Below, piece by piece: positions 53,792-64,000 of a stretch of 64,000 nt of DNA (its first letter is position 1; every line of letters begins with the position of its first letter). The DNA comes from Mesodorylaimus sp. YZB2_4 (lineage: Eukaryota; Nematoda; Enoplea; Dorylaimida; Dorylaimidae), in assembly GCA_030248295.1 (NCBI GenBank), contig JASANH010000724.1, positions 1 to 64,000 on the forward strand. The letters run 5' to 3'. The notes under the pieces are model-generated. The model saw only the letters and a program-made list of their open reading frames with translations, was not told the DNA's origin and searched no databases. Made by a program: the position numbers and the translations under genes.

Positions 53792-54271
53792 TCATACAAT
53801 ACGTTTCTCAGTCGGATGCGCCTTGCTGTAGTCAATTAGATTCTTGATGTGTTGACGGTATACTTGTTTGTCATCAAAATCAATGGAATCGAGGTAGACG
53901 GTGTTTGTGGAGCGGATGGAAACTGATCGAAATGCCATACCGTCGGTTTGCTTAGTTGGGATACCCATCACCTCGACCAAAAAAGCCCTTATCACCGCCG
54001 TTTCGTCGTTTGACTGCTTGGACAGCCTGTATTTCGATTTGAGGAAGTTGAAAATAATGACAGACGACGCACGAAACTTTTTTTCCGATAACTCTTGGCG
54101 ATCTTCCACAGCCTTTACTCAACCCTTGAAATCCCCAAATCTTTGCCCTGTTCGCGAATCTTTTCGTAGAAAGGTTGACTTGCCGTCTTGACCACGTCCA
54201 TGATATCGGCATTGGACACTGGGGCGGACAGATCAAATGATGGTGTTGTTTTCTTTGTTATTAAGTCAGAC
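53792..54271 (-). pseudogene. Unrecognised ORF, possibly non-LTR ORF1-like
   Basis: Minus-strand start MASSDLITKKTTPSFDLSAP (54271), then DIMDVVKTASQPFYEKIREQ and one frameshift near 54118. It continues QELSEKKFRASSVIIFNFLK, AVIRAFLVEVMGI, VYLDSIDFDDKQVYRQHIKN to a stop at 53792. A Gly/Asn/Arg-rich stretch follows in another frame. The order coiled segment, SVIIF strand, helix, then a basic tail recalls RNA-binding ORF1 proteins of CR1/L1-like elements, but no single motif is decisive. Confidence 0.4.
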
Positions 54272-54489
54272 GAAGCCATCTTGGACGTCGAGTTGGGCGG
54301 AGACTGCTTCTGGAGCTGTTGAAAAAATTATGAAGACGAGGTTTTAGTCTTGATTTGGGAGACGTAGTCGATAGACCCAACGAACTTCCTCTTGATCGAT
54401 GTCGTTTTGATCAGGTGCGGCAATTGACAGCTGAACTTTTGGCAAGCGGGTTCTATGGTCATTTGAGATGCTTTATGAGATGATTCCAT

Positions 54490-54790
54490 TCATATAGCTT
54501 TGGCGGCTGAGTCGTTTGATGAGTTGATTCAGCTGGAGTTAAGAGTTCAGCTGGAGTATAGCGGCGTCCACATTGCGCCTCGGCTGATCGGCTGCCGAGC
54601 TAACCGAGCCAGCCGAGCTGTCAGCCCAGCTGTCGTGCGTTTGCATTGCATAACTCGGTTGGCGCAGCTTGCGGCTGGCTCAGTTTGCGGCTTGCGGTCA
54701 CCTCAGCTCGGCTGAGTCGTTCACATTAGAAGACCTGACGCTGCTCAAAACATTCTGTCTGCTTTTCGGCGGGCTCGGCTGAGGAGCTAG
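54490..54790. repeat. Cluster of GCTCGGCTGAG / CAGCCGAGCT words
   Basis: CGGCTGA, AGCCGAGC, CTCGGCTG and GCGGCTGGCTC recur about fifteen times in both orientations within 300 bases, with more at 55150-55170. GC-rich in AT-rich surroundings. Not a regular array. Confidence 0.75.
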
Positions 54791-55234
54791 TAAGTTATTT
54801 GCTCGTTTCTAAATTAAAGTGTCGTGCAATCTAGAAATCTTGAATCACACTATTTCTAGCAGACTTCCTCGAAATCATTTCTTTTAATCCTGTTTTGGAT
54901 TAAAATGCCACATTTCATGCCTCAGTCCCACCCGTTCCCCTGGCACACAAATAATGCCGACTCGTATCAGACCCCATCCGCTTTTTTTCTAATTCCCTAG
55001 TTCAAGCCCTAAAGTTCTCGAGATTCTCAGCCGCTACAATCCACATACTGGTTTTTGAGTTCACAATAATCCAATAATTTCATCATAGTCCATATTTTTA
55101 CTGAAATTGGCTACTTTCCTGTTGATAACTTCAGAACGATTGTTCCAAGCTCGGCTGGCTCGGCTGGGAAAGTTGAAAATTGACAGTGTCAAGCATTTTT
55201 GGCTTGTTGAGCCCGCAGTTTCCATTTGGTAAAA
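54791..55234. other. No gene seen
   Basis: AT-rich spacer. It holds two more CTCGGCTGG words at about 55150. Confidence 0.45.
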
Positions 55235-55440
55235 GTCTTGCAAAGACAACCCAAATGCAATTAAATTTTTCTTGTAAATATCTTGCAAGCAACCTGACAA
55301 GAAGAAATTTTCTTGGGAAGATCTAACAAAAATCTATTTCCGCAGAATTTCTTTCTCAGATCTTGCCTGGCTCTAGGAATTCTAGGACAGTGCATATAGG
55401 CCGCTTGATTTGGCAAAGATCTTGGCAAGCACGTGAAAAG
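55235..55440. repeat. Cluster of TCTTGCAAG / CTTGGCAAG words
   Basis: TCTTGCAAG, AAGATCTTG and CTTGGCAAG words recur about eight times in both orientations with irregular spacing, like 9936-10112. Confidence 0.55.
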
Positions 55441-56394
55441 TTTGAAGACCGATTTTATATGTACAACAAAATTCACAAATTTTTATCGCAAATTTAATGG
55501 TTTATAAAAGGTCGCAACGTATAAAAAAGTTCAGTCATCCATAACAAACTTTAATCATGGTTAAATTTTGAATAGTCCGTTAAACTTATTGAAATAGCGA
55601 GTGGTTTAAAAATTTCTCCTTGAAAAAAGTCGTAAGTTCAACGACATCGAACGCATTCCCATATGGCTTTTAAATCTCTGATCAAAATTACTGGACCATA
55701 AATCGCACAGGAAAGAGTCATGTGGCTTTGCTGCATCATCATCAAGGAGACTGCTAATGACGGTGAGGAAATTTGATGACAAAACTCGATGAGAATGATT
55801 TTTATTCGGAATGCAGGATTTGGAGGGTGATTATACAGCTGCGAAAGAAAGTGGCTCTGTCGAAGAATTCGAAAGCATGTACATACGATATTTTTGGGGG
55901 ATTATTAGGGGAGGATTTCAGCGTTGCCAAATGCAAGAATGAAAACTCTCTGCCAGGGACCTAGAAATCCGCTGCCACATCTTAAAAAACCGCCGAAAAA
56001 TCCTCTAAAATTTTTACGCGGGAAAGCAATATTTCAGCGACTAGTTTTAAATAAAACGCGAAGTAGAAAAAATAGCGTTCACTCACACATCGCCCGCACT
56101 AAGCACGTCAGTTGTGCCAAGCTAGGGGCGAGAGACACCGAAATGGCAAGGGTGCCGACGGGCAAAAAGGGACGCCCTGACCTCTTCCCTCTGACCACCT
56201 TACTCTGTCCTATGCATACTGTGCAAGTTAGAGCACACAATACTAAAGGATGAGGGGCCAAGGATGAGCCGATCAAGAACCTGGGGGTAAAAAGGCCTGG
56301 GAATGATCTGAAAATTAATTGCGTTTCCTATTTAATGCCCCCACTCGTATAGTCGACCTTTCAGATCACAACATGCGGACAAAACTGCCTCACA
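55441..56394. other. No confident gene
   Basis: Short plus frames 55773-55964 and 55924-56253 carry no motif. Confidence 0.4.
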
Positions 56395-56990
56395 AGTCTA
56401 AGAAAAAGGCAATGCTGCTTTAAAAAAGGTTGCACACAGGCTGCTATTTTTAGATTTACACCAATCCGCCAAAAAACCGAAAAATGCTGCAAGTTCCGCT
56501 AAAGCAGTCAATCCGCTGTTTATCCCCTTAAATATGTATATACCATATATTATATATATTTTTGGTATGGTATATATATGTATGGTATACGGTATGGTAT
56601 ATATATATATACATATATATGGTGTGGTATATATAAACTGTATATATGGTATGGGATATATATATGGTTGGGTATAAATGGTATGATATCGAGTATATAT
56701 ACATATATATACCGTATTCAATTTTTGCCCAAGCTTTAACATGCATTCAAACGAGTAGGTTGCACATATATACAAATAAAATTTCAAAACTGAAATCTAA
56801 AAACCATCATCGACAAATAGGTCCAAACTAGTCCAATAACTAGACCACCCAAATTTTGATAAAGCTTCGTCTTATGGGCACGGTAAAACCATTCAGGTAA
56901 AGTCTTAATGCATATCATAATTTTATAATTCCCTTTGTTATAATTCATATTAGTTATAACTAAGCCTTTCCCTAAAGCATTTAACACCCT
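56395..56990 (-). mobile_element. Non-LTR retrotransposon 3' end, copy 3, with AT microsatellite tail
   Basis: Minus strand 56990-56700 matches the 3' ends of copies 1 and 2: MLNALGKGLV start region, LPEWFYRAHKTKLYQNLGGL and the post-stop words AATGCATGTTAAAGCTTGGG. The tail then turns into a long TATA/GGTATATA microsatellite (56534-56715). The boundary at 56395 is approximate. Confidence 0.7.
56534..56715. repeat. TA/GGTATA microsatellite
   Basis: Imperfect TATATA with interspersed GGTATGGTATA. It starts where the non-LTR copy 3 ends, so it is most simply the expanded 3' tail. Confidence 0.85.
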
Positions 56991-57727
56991 TTAACTCATT
57001 CTAGTAATTTCGCAAAAACATCACAGATTGTTAAATCGGTCATATTTGAAAATTATTTTGGGTTGGCTAAGTGATTGGTTCGGTGGTACTCGGAGCCGGC
57101 CAGTTGGATAACCGAAGTCAATGACGCATTAGAACTTATCGGCTGATGTCAGGTTGCCCTAAAAGTTAAGAGCCGCGTAAGAAAAATGACCGAGAGTTTG
57201 CGCAACGATAGTATAACTTTTGTGTTTATATGATATGATTGCAAGGTGCTAGGGATGTTAGTGCTTGGACTTACGATTAGACGCAAAATTGAAGCAGTTT
57301 TGTTTCAGAAATTTTGATGATTGTCTGTTCAGAACTGATAACACTTTGACCCGATTGGTTTAATATCAGTACACTGACGTCATTTGCCTCCAAGTTAAGC
57401 CGACTTGAAAAATCAGGTCCAGCGACTCCGACTCTGACAGCTGTGATGGCAGCGAACACATTTCCACACCATTCGCCCAGAACATCGTTTCTTCGTTCAA
57501 GATACGCTGACAAGAAACTCAGCAATTTTAACAGGTGGATCAACAACGCATAAAAGCCTCCACAAGCTGTCGAACATATTGAGACGATCAGTGATCGTAG
57601 CTAATGCTGCTTCTGATATTGGCGCGCCGCCGGCAGGAACAGAATGATAATTATTGAATTTCGATGTCTTTTTCGTCGGATACCTAACACGAACAAGCCA
57701 ACACACGTTGGCACTTCAGCCAATTAG
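56991..57727. other. No confident gene
   Basis: Spacer with the word GGACTTACGATTAG at 57267 (shared with the SINE-like fragment at 41594). Overlapping short ORFs lack motifs. Confidence 0.4.
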
Positions 57728-57728
57728 C

Positions 57729-57753
57729 CTGTGTGTGTGTGTGTGTGTGTGTG
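57729..57753. repeat. (GT)n microsatellite
   Basis: Twelve perfect GT units. Confidence 0.95.
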
Positions 57754-58211
57754 CCTAGTTCTGACCCATTTATGACTGTCCTTCTGATTGTGAGTCCTGA
57801 GATTTTCTCCTCGGAATTCGTGTTCGCTAATCCAACTAATGCAGAATCTTCAAGGAGATTTCTTGCGTGAAGAGGACTACTGCAACAAAGTATTCCATCC
57901 TCTGTTACACTGTCCTCAGTTCTAACGGATCTTGCCCGCCGAAGGCGAAGCTGAAGAGCACTAAAACGAGGTTCGCCCATTTCGATGGATGGACGCAATA
58001 AAACAATCAGGAGTTCAGGGAGTCTAATTGTAGTCTCGTGGACAATCGACAAATGGCTAATACTCACACACGTTGTCGTGACGGAAAACGTAAACTGGTT
58101 GCTGAAACAAGCATGCAGCACTATAGTTGAATATCGTCAGACATATTACCATCGACTATCAGATCAGAAAATCGTCGCACAAACGCTGCAATCGCAAAGC
58201 TCACGTCATGA

Positions 58212-58457
58212 GACGAGGCATCCCCATATGTCGAGCAGCGTCTAACAAAAGTTGACGAGGCAGCACATAATTCACTGTCAGAAAACGAACCCGACGACAC
58301 TCTGAAGTCTGAGAGAACAAATAAAAGCGATGAGCAGACCGGAATAACAAAAGGATTTCGAAGAACACTTGGGTCAGAAGTTAACGACAAGTCTGATGAC
58401 AGGTTCGACTCCATTGCATCAGTATCGATAAGAGAATCGTCGACCCTCAGCCCGTAA
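58212..58457 (+). CDS. Acidic, Ser/Asp-rich ORF, unrecognised (partial)
   Basis: An 81-codon open frame without ATG: LTKVDEAAHNSLSENEPDDT, then GFRRTLGSEVNDKSDDRFDS, ending STLSP at TAA 58455. Composition suggests a disordered protein tail. The minus strand is also open here (58121-58462), so the choice of strand rests on composition. Just downstream AATTCATCAGCTCGATC recurs as AATTTATCAGCTCGATC 50 bases later. Confidence 0.3.
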   Translation, partial: DEASPYVEQRLTKVDEAAHNSLSENEPDDTLKSERTNKSDEQTGITKGFRRTLGSEVNDKSDDRFDSIASVSIRESSTLSP

Positions 58458-59740
58458 TTCATCAGCTCGATCTAAACCGACATCCTGCACAACTTTGGCC
58501 AGTAATTTATCAGCTCGATCGAAACCGACCTCTTTGCTTTATCTCACTCGCCGACTCCCTTTCCAGATTTCCTTACACCTCCCGCCCTAGTATTTGCCAG
58601 CAGCGCCACCTGCAGCGCCCTCTTGCTGCAAGGCATGACTCCGCTTTCCTGCAAGTCCAAGAGACGAAGTAAAGAAGTCAAGTATTGAACCAGTAGGAAG
58701 TCTCGAGTCTTTTAGAAACCCGATTCCGATTGATTATAAAAATGATCTGGGTGCGCCAAGCCAACCTATCATTGGGATTCCATTAGTGGCACGGACATAA
58801 ATTTAAGCTAATGTACAATATGCAGGAGTACCTTCAGAGTAGTGCTCGAACAAAGTGATGCGTCAAGTGCTTGCAGAGGCTTACATACACTTACCTATTA
58901 ACAAAATTCAGGCGAAAAACTGGGCGAAGAAAAACGAACGACGAACCTGGCGTAAAAAAAACCACGAAAACGACACTTAAGTGAAACACAATCAGTTAAC
59001 CTAAGTATGTCTTGACTTTCTACGATGTCTTATTCTCAAGATTTGTTCATAGACACGAAACACACTATCTCGGAAAAAGTTTGGGAAGGGAAAGCGCGTC
59101 GAAAAAAATTGAAATAAAGCTACTAAGAATCATGAACAGGCTGAGAGGGTGGAAAAACACATCGTAACTTTGGCAAGTCCACCCCGCAAAACATTTTCAA
59201 TTTTCATGACATCAACCTTTCAATAGAGCAGTTGGCATTAGCGATGCGCACATGTGTTTCGAGAAAACTAAATCGCTTCTCCCTTAGTAACGAAAAACTA
59301 AAATTTTTGCGCCTGTTTTACGCCTGTTGGCCTTTACGCATGGGCCCTATCTTGTGTCATTTGTGTCCTCCCGATAACATGCAAGATGTCATGTGTTGCA
59401 TTATTGTGTTGTGCCGTCTGCGTAGCATATAAAATAAACAGCTATTGCGAACTGTCAGTTACTGCCATCGCATACACGACAGACACGTTGTATTTCTGAC
59501 AAGACAAAACCTGAAAGAACCTTACACCTGAACTTTGCATGATTGAACCCCCCCCCCCCCATCCCACTAAAAAAGGCTTCAATAAGTCTCTATTTATGTT
59601 GTGCTCTTAGTTTCTGCTATGGTCGACTAAATAATATCGGAAGTAGTAGGTGGCAAGGTGTTTGTCGTGCCAGAACAGTCTATGGCCATAGGAAGGCACG
59701 AACAAAGTCCCTGATCCATCACTCTAACGGGTCTTCTCTC
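58458..59740. other. No gene seen
   Basis: AT-rich spacer with a poly-C run at 59548-59559 and a 66-codon chance ORF at 59232-59432. Confidence 0.45.
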
Positions 59741-59741
59741 G

Positions 59742-59924
59742 TTAGCCCAGGCTGATCAGTCCGTCACGAACGACCAATAGTCGGATGATGCTTTGAGAGG
59801 TACTGACGGAAGTTCCTTTTTGGACAGCGGCATAGGAGATACTTCCACGACATTGAATTTCTGTTTTGCCGCAGGAGCAAGCAGCGGAAGCCGTACCAAT
59901 AAAAATACTGAGCAAGATAATCAT
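59742..59924 (-). CDS. Small secreted peptide, 60 aa, uncharacterised
   Basis: ATG at 59924. The first 14 residues (MIILLSIFIGTASA) form a clean signal peptide with an A-x-A cleavage site before ACSCGKTEIQC, which has three closely spaced cysteines. The mature peptide would be about 46 residues with a Ser/Thr-rich middle. A TATA-like box (CATATAAGGCC on the minus strand, 59957-59963) lies about 35 bases upstream of the ATG, leaving a very short leader. No intron and no known family. The uninterrupted frame, signal and TATA box together favour a gene; the odd cysteine count and lack of homology do not exclude chance. Confidence 0.4.
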   Translation of the reverse strand: MIILLSIFIGTASAACSCGKTEIQCRGSISYAAVQKGTSVSTSQSIIRLLVVRDGLISLG

Positions 59925-59956
59925 TTTTTGAAAATGTATTGGTGTTAAGTTGGAGG

Positions 59957-59963
59957 CCTTATA
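59957..59963 (-). promoter_or_regulatory. TATA-like box for the 59.9 kb small secreted ORF
   Basis: TATAAGG on the minus strand, 33 bases before the ATG at 59924. Confidence 0.4.
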
Positions 59964-60025
59964 TGCGTTTGGTTGGTTCCTTTTTGTGAGTACTTAAGGA
60001 GACACAAAATATTTTCCAGTTTCAT

Positions 60026-60598
60026 TCAAAATATCAGCCATTTTACAGAGTCTGGCAGGACATGACGATGATAAACACTTTCAAGTACACAAGCAGATTG
60101 CAACATGGCTGGCAGCACTTGCTCATGGTTGGGTGGTACAGTGTTCGTTATGGCTGCTCGGGCATAGCGCAGTTCGGAGGTTGGGCGGGTAACGCCATAG
60201 ATCGGTACCGAAAGTCTGTTGTCCAAGTGCAACTGACCAGTTTTCCAGTCAAATGTGATTTTGTCGAGTCTGAACAAAAAGTTCACTCCGATCAGTAAGG
60301 GACATAGTAAGTTGGGGACGACCTATGCGGAAATGGAAAAGATTTGATCTTTGATGGTCAAGTCTATGACGGGGACTACCAACACAGGCAGGGTGAAGCC
60401 TCCTGCTCCAACGGGGGTTCGTTTAGACTGATGTAACACATTGGCTGCACCTGTTGTGTGCCTAGTACGGTATAGGGCCTCTGAGATGACTGTGTGGCTA
60501 GCGCCTGAGTCCCAGCGCGCTAGTGCATTGGGAATGTCATTTGCTGAGACGAAACTCCATGGCGTGTCATGGTTAATTGAATCTTCTTCAACTGCCAC
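60026..60598 (-). pseudogene. Retropepsin and linker of a retroelement
   Basis: On the minus strand, ALARWDSGASHTVISEALYR holds the retropepsin DSGA. GAGGFTLPVLVVP is the flap-side region. After one in-frame TAG at about 60323 the same frame reads LLIGVNFLFRLDKITFDWKT, the usual end of the protease. ARAAITNTVPPNHEQVLPA matches the linker before RT in gypsy-type polyproteins. No RT follows. The protease would cleave the element's own polyprotein. It lies downstream of the env-like gene, not upstream. Confidence 0.8.
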
Positions 60599-60679
60599 GT
60601 GAAAAACGTGTTCATGCCGCTGTTTGAATCAGTGAGGTGCATATGCGGGTGCCACTGTGTCTTCGGTCACCTTGATGCG

Positions 60680-62304
60680 GCTGGTTAATGGGAAGGTGGA
60701 GTCGGGCTCGCTCCAACCCTCTGTTTTGAGTGGCTGTGGGCTGCTTGTAAATTCGACTCTGGCCGGGCCACTAGGTGTACTGCTAATGTCAGGTGGCGTG
60801 GTCGATGGTTGGGCGGGTTCGATGGAAGACGCGGCTCCACAAGTTGGTCCATGGTGTGAGACTGGACTGGCCTGTATTTGCCTGTCTCCCTGGAGGTGAA
60901 CTCGGTGGCTCGCCTTCCTTGCTCCTACGTTTTTTTATGTATCGCCTGGCATAATAGATCAGGGCGATCACTGCGGCGATGGCTAATATAACGGTAAGTT
61001 GATTATATGGCGGAAAGGGCCAGAAAGTAGGTTGTCTGCTTCACCGATAAGCAGGTTGGCATTGTGGGTGGTGATGTTTTCGATGGCGCAACCTAGACCT
61101 TGGATTACATTGGCTACTGCTGCACCTGTTTTCTCCAGGGTCTGGTACACAGCAGCTGGGTCGAATGAGTGTTCTGCAGTGTACTTCATGAGGCGGTGTA
61201 CCTGGTCTTCCAGAATCATCTGTGTGAACACGTAGGAACGTAATAGGGCAACATGTGAAATGATGTCAGCGAGTTTATCGTGAAAAATGGATGGGGCATC
61301 AAAGGTGAAGATTTTCCAATCACCTGCCATATTAGATGCAGATGGCGTTCAGCTGCTCCGCATAACTCGAGCCAGACTGTGCGGAAATGGCTGTTTTCTA
61401 TTTCCATCAGTTTTGTTTCGAGGTATTGGAGTTTTGGGTTTATTGGGTCACTCTCATTGGCAACCCCGGGGCTAGTTTCTGGTTTTCTCATGTTCATCCA
61501 TTGGCAGATGACGGTGTCATGGGTCGTGCTAGTATCCGGTATGCGGATGATTGCAACTTGCGCTGTTGGGAATGCGCGGGCCAGGTTGCAGATGGATGTT
61601 TGGCGCGTTACTGTGAGAGAAATCTGGGCACTGTCAATGATCACGTATGGCCCTGCGATGGTCGCATTATGTGTGTTGGCGTACTGAAATTGGCATGGGA
61701 TGTGGAGTGCAGTATGTTCCCATATAACAGTGCCATCGGTCATGGTGAACTGTCCAGAGCTTGGGTGGCAACCTCCAACATCGCCAAGGTCGGAAGAGAC
61801 GGTGGTGCCGTCTATGGTTGCAATGTGTCCTTGCTCGATGAAATAAATTGGAGGTGGAGCTGCAATGTTCGTAGCAGCAGTATTTGAATTCCACGTAGGG
61901 AACATGGTGGTGGCCCACAGTCCTGCTTGCTGCTGTGTGAGAGGCATATTCTGGTAAGACTTGGACTCGAATGCCATTTTGCACTCGATTGGTGTTATCG
62001 GCCTATGCTCGATAGTGTCTGATGTGATAGTGCGTGGCCCTAACTTCCATAAAACTGAGTAAAAGGTGCATACCGTCCGGGTACGTAGTGTACATTTGTA
62101 GGCGGCTGTTGTTTGGGGAGTTGTTCGCTTGAGCCAAAGCTCTAGTGGGACAATGGACTTGTTGTATGGTGTGACATCGGGCAATGTGCATTGGATGCTC
62201 TTAGGAACTTGTATGGCGTAACTACTACGCGACATACCACACAGATTGAAGGTCATTTCACTATCAGCATTAACGTGTATCAGATAAGTGAATAGAGCTA
62301 ACAT
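60680..62304 (-). pseudogene. Env-like glycoprotein, nearly full length, two frameshifts
   Basis: The first frame (62304-61216) begins with a hydrophobic signal (MLALFTYLIHVNA) and has a Cys-rich ectodomain: FNLCGM, SIQCTLPD, KCTLRTRTVC, DLGDVGGCHP, HIPCQFQY. After a shift near 61330, a helical stem follows (AVYQTLEKTGAAVANVIQGL, then CAIENITTHNANLL). After another near 61000, a membrane span TVILAIAAVIALIYYA, a basic stop-transfer (RRYIKKRRSKEGE) and a Pro/Ser-rich tail. This is the plan of a class I-like retroviral envelope. Cys and motif order parallel the remnant at 49.8-51.1 kb. It lies directly upstream of the retropepsin on the same strand. Confidence 0.7.
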
Positions 62305-62352
62305 AATGGCACATAGGATATGATACGCATGGTAACGGCTTCTGCTAGTCTG

Positions 62353-63260
62353 TTAAATGGGTTTGGCGGTCTCGCGGAGATGTGGCGGTGCTCTATAAGC
62401 AAATACGGCCCTTAGTATTGCCCAAATGGCAAGTATGTACTGGCAAGGGATAACATACCAACGCCATGGGGTGCTACTGGCTGGCGTGCGGAGCTCGAGC
62501 AGTTGATGGTAACGGGTGACCAATTGCTCAGCCTTTTGGCCGACTGGTGTGTCTTGGTTGGTCGCGGCGATTTTAGACAGCAGTTCGTGGATAGATTTGT
62601 AATTTGCGGCAGGTTGGTGCATGAGTCCAGTCAAGATGCGTAGGACTTCCTCGTGCTTGCCTGGGTGGATTGTGCCATCGACTCCGCTGACCTTGACGCT
62701 AAGGCGATTGATGAGACTGTAAAGGTCCTGGTATTCCGGCAGGTCAGGTACTGGCTGCTGTGGATAAATGGCAGCGAAACGATCCTTGGTTGGCTTCTTT
62801 CTCAATTTCTCCGCCACTGGATGAGGGAGTTTCGGCGCAGATTTGCTGCCAGCTGTCATCACTTGCGGCGAGTGGGTTTGCTCAATTGGGGTCAGAGCCT
62901 TATCTGGTGTAGGTTGGACGGATCTGTGTGGAAGTGCCGGCTGCAGCGATGCTGGTTTTTCAGTTTCCGCCGGTTTTGCATTGGCCTGTTCGGGGCAGGC
63001 ATTGGAGCGGTCGGGTTTGGGCCAAGGGTTATTGCATCAGTCGCGACATCGGCTTGTGGTGGTGGCGTTGGGGTCATATATTTTGGGAACCAGGGTGGCT
63101 TATCAGTCTTGTCAGCCTCGGCTGAGTGAGTTGTCGCAGACGATGATCCATTCGATGTCGTGCTGGACAAAGAGAAAGAGGTAAAGAGGTTGAATGCGTA
63201 ATTGCATTGGATATGACCTTTCAGCGTGCAATATCCGTAATAAGGACTGACTTCCAACAC
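62353..63260 (-). pseudogene. ORF upstream of env: Pro-rich N-part, possible gag or accessory protein
   Basis: Two minus frames joined by a shift near 62890. The N-part is Pro/Ala-rich (YMTPTPPPQADVATDAITLG). The C-part (62862-62353) reads FAAIYPQQPVPDLPEYQDLY, then RYHQLLELRTPASSTPWRWY and a hydrophobic stretch CQYILAIWAILRAVFAY near the end. No zinc knuckle or capsid motif is seen. Position before env suggests gag or a leader/accessory protein of the same element; the hydrophobic segment is unusual for gag. Confidence 0.5.
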
Positions 63261-63700
63261 GCTTTTCTTGACAAGTTCGAGTAATTTTTTTAATCCGATA
63301 CTCCCGATCGTCTTATTATCCCTTTCAGTTTGCAGAATCTCGCCGCCGACCGAGTCGATAATCCACGAATATCTCGACCATGTTTGCTCCGCAAGTAGTG
63401 AAGGCTTCGTTTATCACGTCCAGCATCAAGTCCATGACATCGCAGATGATCAATGATTTTATCGCGAGAAGTAAGTCGTTCTGGGAGGTCAAAAGCTTGA
63501 AAGTTTAACGGAAAATGTGCAGCACCAATGCTATAAGTCATAGTGTGTTTTGTAAGCCAGGATATAATGGACTTATAATAATTAGTCAGCAGGGAGGGGC
63601 TCTTGAAAACCGTTCTCCGTTCGAAGCTCTCCTCAATGGTTCGTATTTTTTGGACATCTCCTTTAACAAAAGTTTTTTAGGTTTAGTGACGTCATTGAAA
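63261..63700. other. No confident gene
   Basis: Short overlapping ORFs on both strands; no motif. Confidence 0.4.
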
Positions 63701-64000
63701 GTTCAGTTCACTTGCCTCTTTTGCAATGAGTCTATTTCTGGCAAACCAGCGTATGCTGCAGTTGCGGTACAGTCGTCAGCTGTGAGACGTGCCATTTGAA
63801 ATATAAGAAGAGAGAAATTCGTGACAATGACGTGAATGATGAGCTTGCTACGAATCATGTAACGAAAGATGCTGGACAATGCAACTGCCCGCAACGTCGT
63901 TACTCGCACGGAAAATGGAAGGATGGAAATGGTTTTGTCGCCATGAATGCGTTCGAGTTTTTGGCAAACCTGAAAGAAATTCGAGCGATTGCAAACAACC
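63701..64000 (+). CDS. Partial coding region with Cys pairs, runs off the window
   Basis: TCLFCNESISGKPAY (63711-63755) gives a C-x2-C pair. One base out of frame, CCSCGTVVSCETCHLKYKKR (63752 on) gives further pairs, followed by NHVTKDAGQCNCPQRRYSHG and FVAMNAFEFLANLKEIRAIA up to the window edge. The Cys arrangement suggests a zinc-binding (RING- or ribbon-like) domain. A single-base shift may be real damage or an intron border. Family not recognised. Confidence 0.4.

Overview
The window looks like nuclear DNA from an invertebrate animal. Evidence: genes split by very short introns (39 to about 80 bases) with GTRAGT donors and TTTCAG acceptors; a DNMT1-type cytosine methyltransferase gene; and a dense, largely decayed mix of animal transposons (Ty3/gypsy, BEL/Pao, CR1/Jockey-like non-LTR, hAT, Mutator-like, MITE-like foldbacks, tRNA-derived SINE-like pieces). 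I saw no rRNA, no intact tRNA gene and no CRISPR. The species cannot be named from the sequence; a nematode-like or other small-intron animal would fit.

Layout. 1-4.96 kb: plus-strand Ty3/gypsy element (gag, protease, RT, RNase H, integrase) with frameshifts and a stop. 5.6-12.2 kb: dispersed repeats, a decayed spliced gene (7.9-9.7 kb) and a 750 bp inverted-repeat element. 12.4-15.5 kb: catalytic domain of a DNMT1-type gene, interrupted by a 5'-truncated non-LTR element and carrying an in-frame stop. 16.6-17.6 kb: unrecognised spliced coding remains. 19.47-20.54 kb: 21 tandem units of 51 bp, each a 12-base block plus a 39-base block that looks like a tiny intron; this is the strangest object here. 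20.6-43.7 kb: gene-poor DNA with SINE-like pieces, minisatellites, word-clusters, a 658 bp foldback element, strand-asymmetric G-poor tracts and a few candidate small genes (notably 28.2 kb).

43.8-47.7 kb: minus-strand Mutator-like transposase gene cut by a 1,546 bp hAT element with terminal repeats and 8 bp target duplications. 49.8-52.7 kb: minus-strand BEL/Pao remains (RT, then integrase C-terminus, then env-like protein) with an internal deletion. 53.8-63.3 kb: decayed ORFs, a third non-LTR copy ending in an AT microsatellite, a possible small secreted peptide gene (59.9 kb), and a minus-strand retroelement remnant in which an env-like glycoprotein lies upstream of the retropepsin.

Almost nothing here can be called an intact host gene with confidence. 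Most coding signal belongs to mobile elements or pseudogenes. The best candidates for functional or new biology are the 51 bp micro-exon/mini-intron array, the env-before-protease element and the TATA-driven ORF at 28.2 kb.
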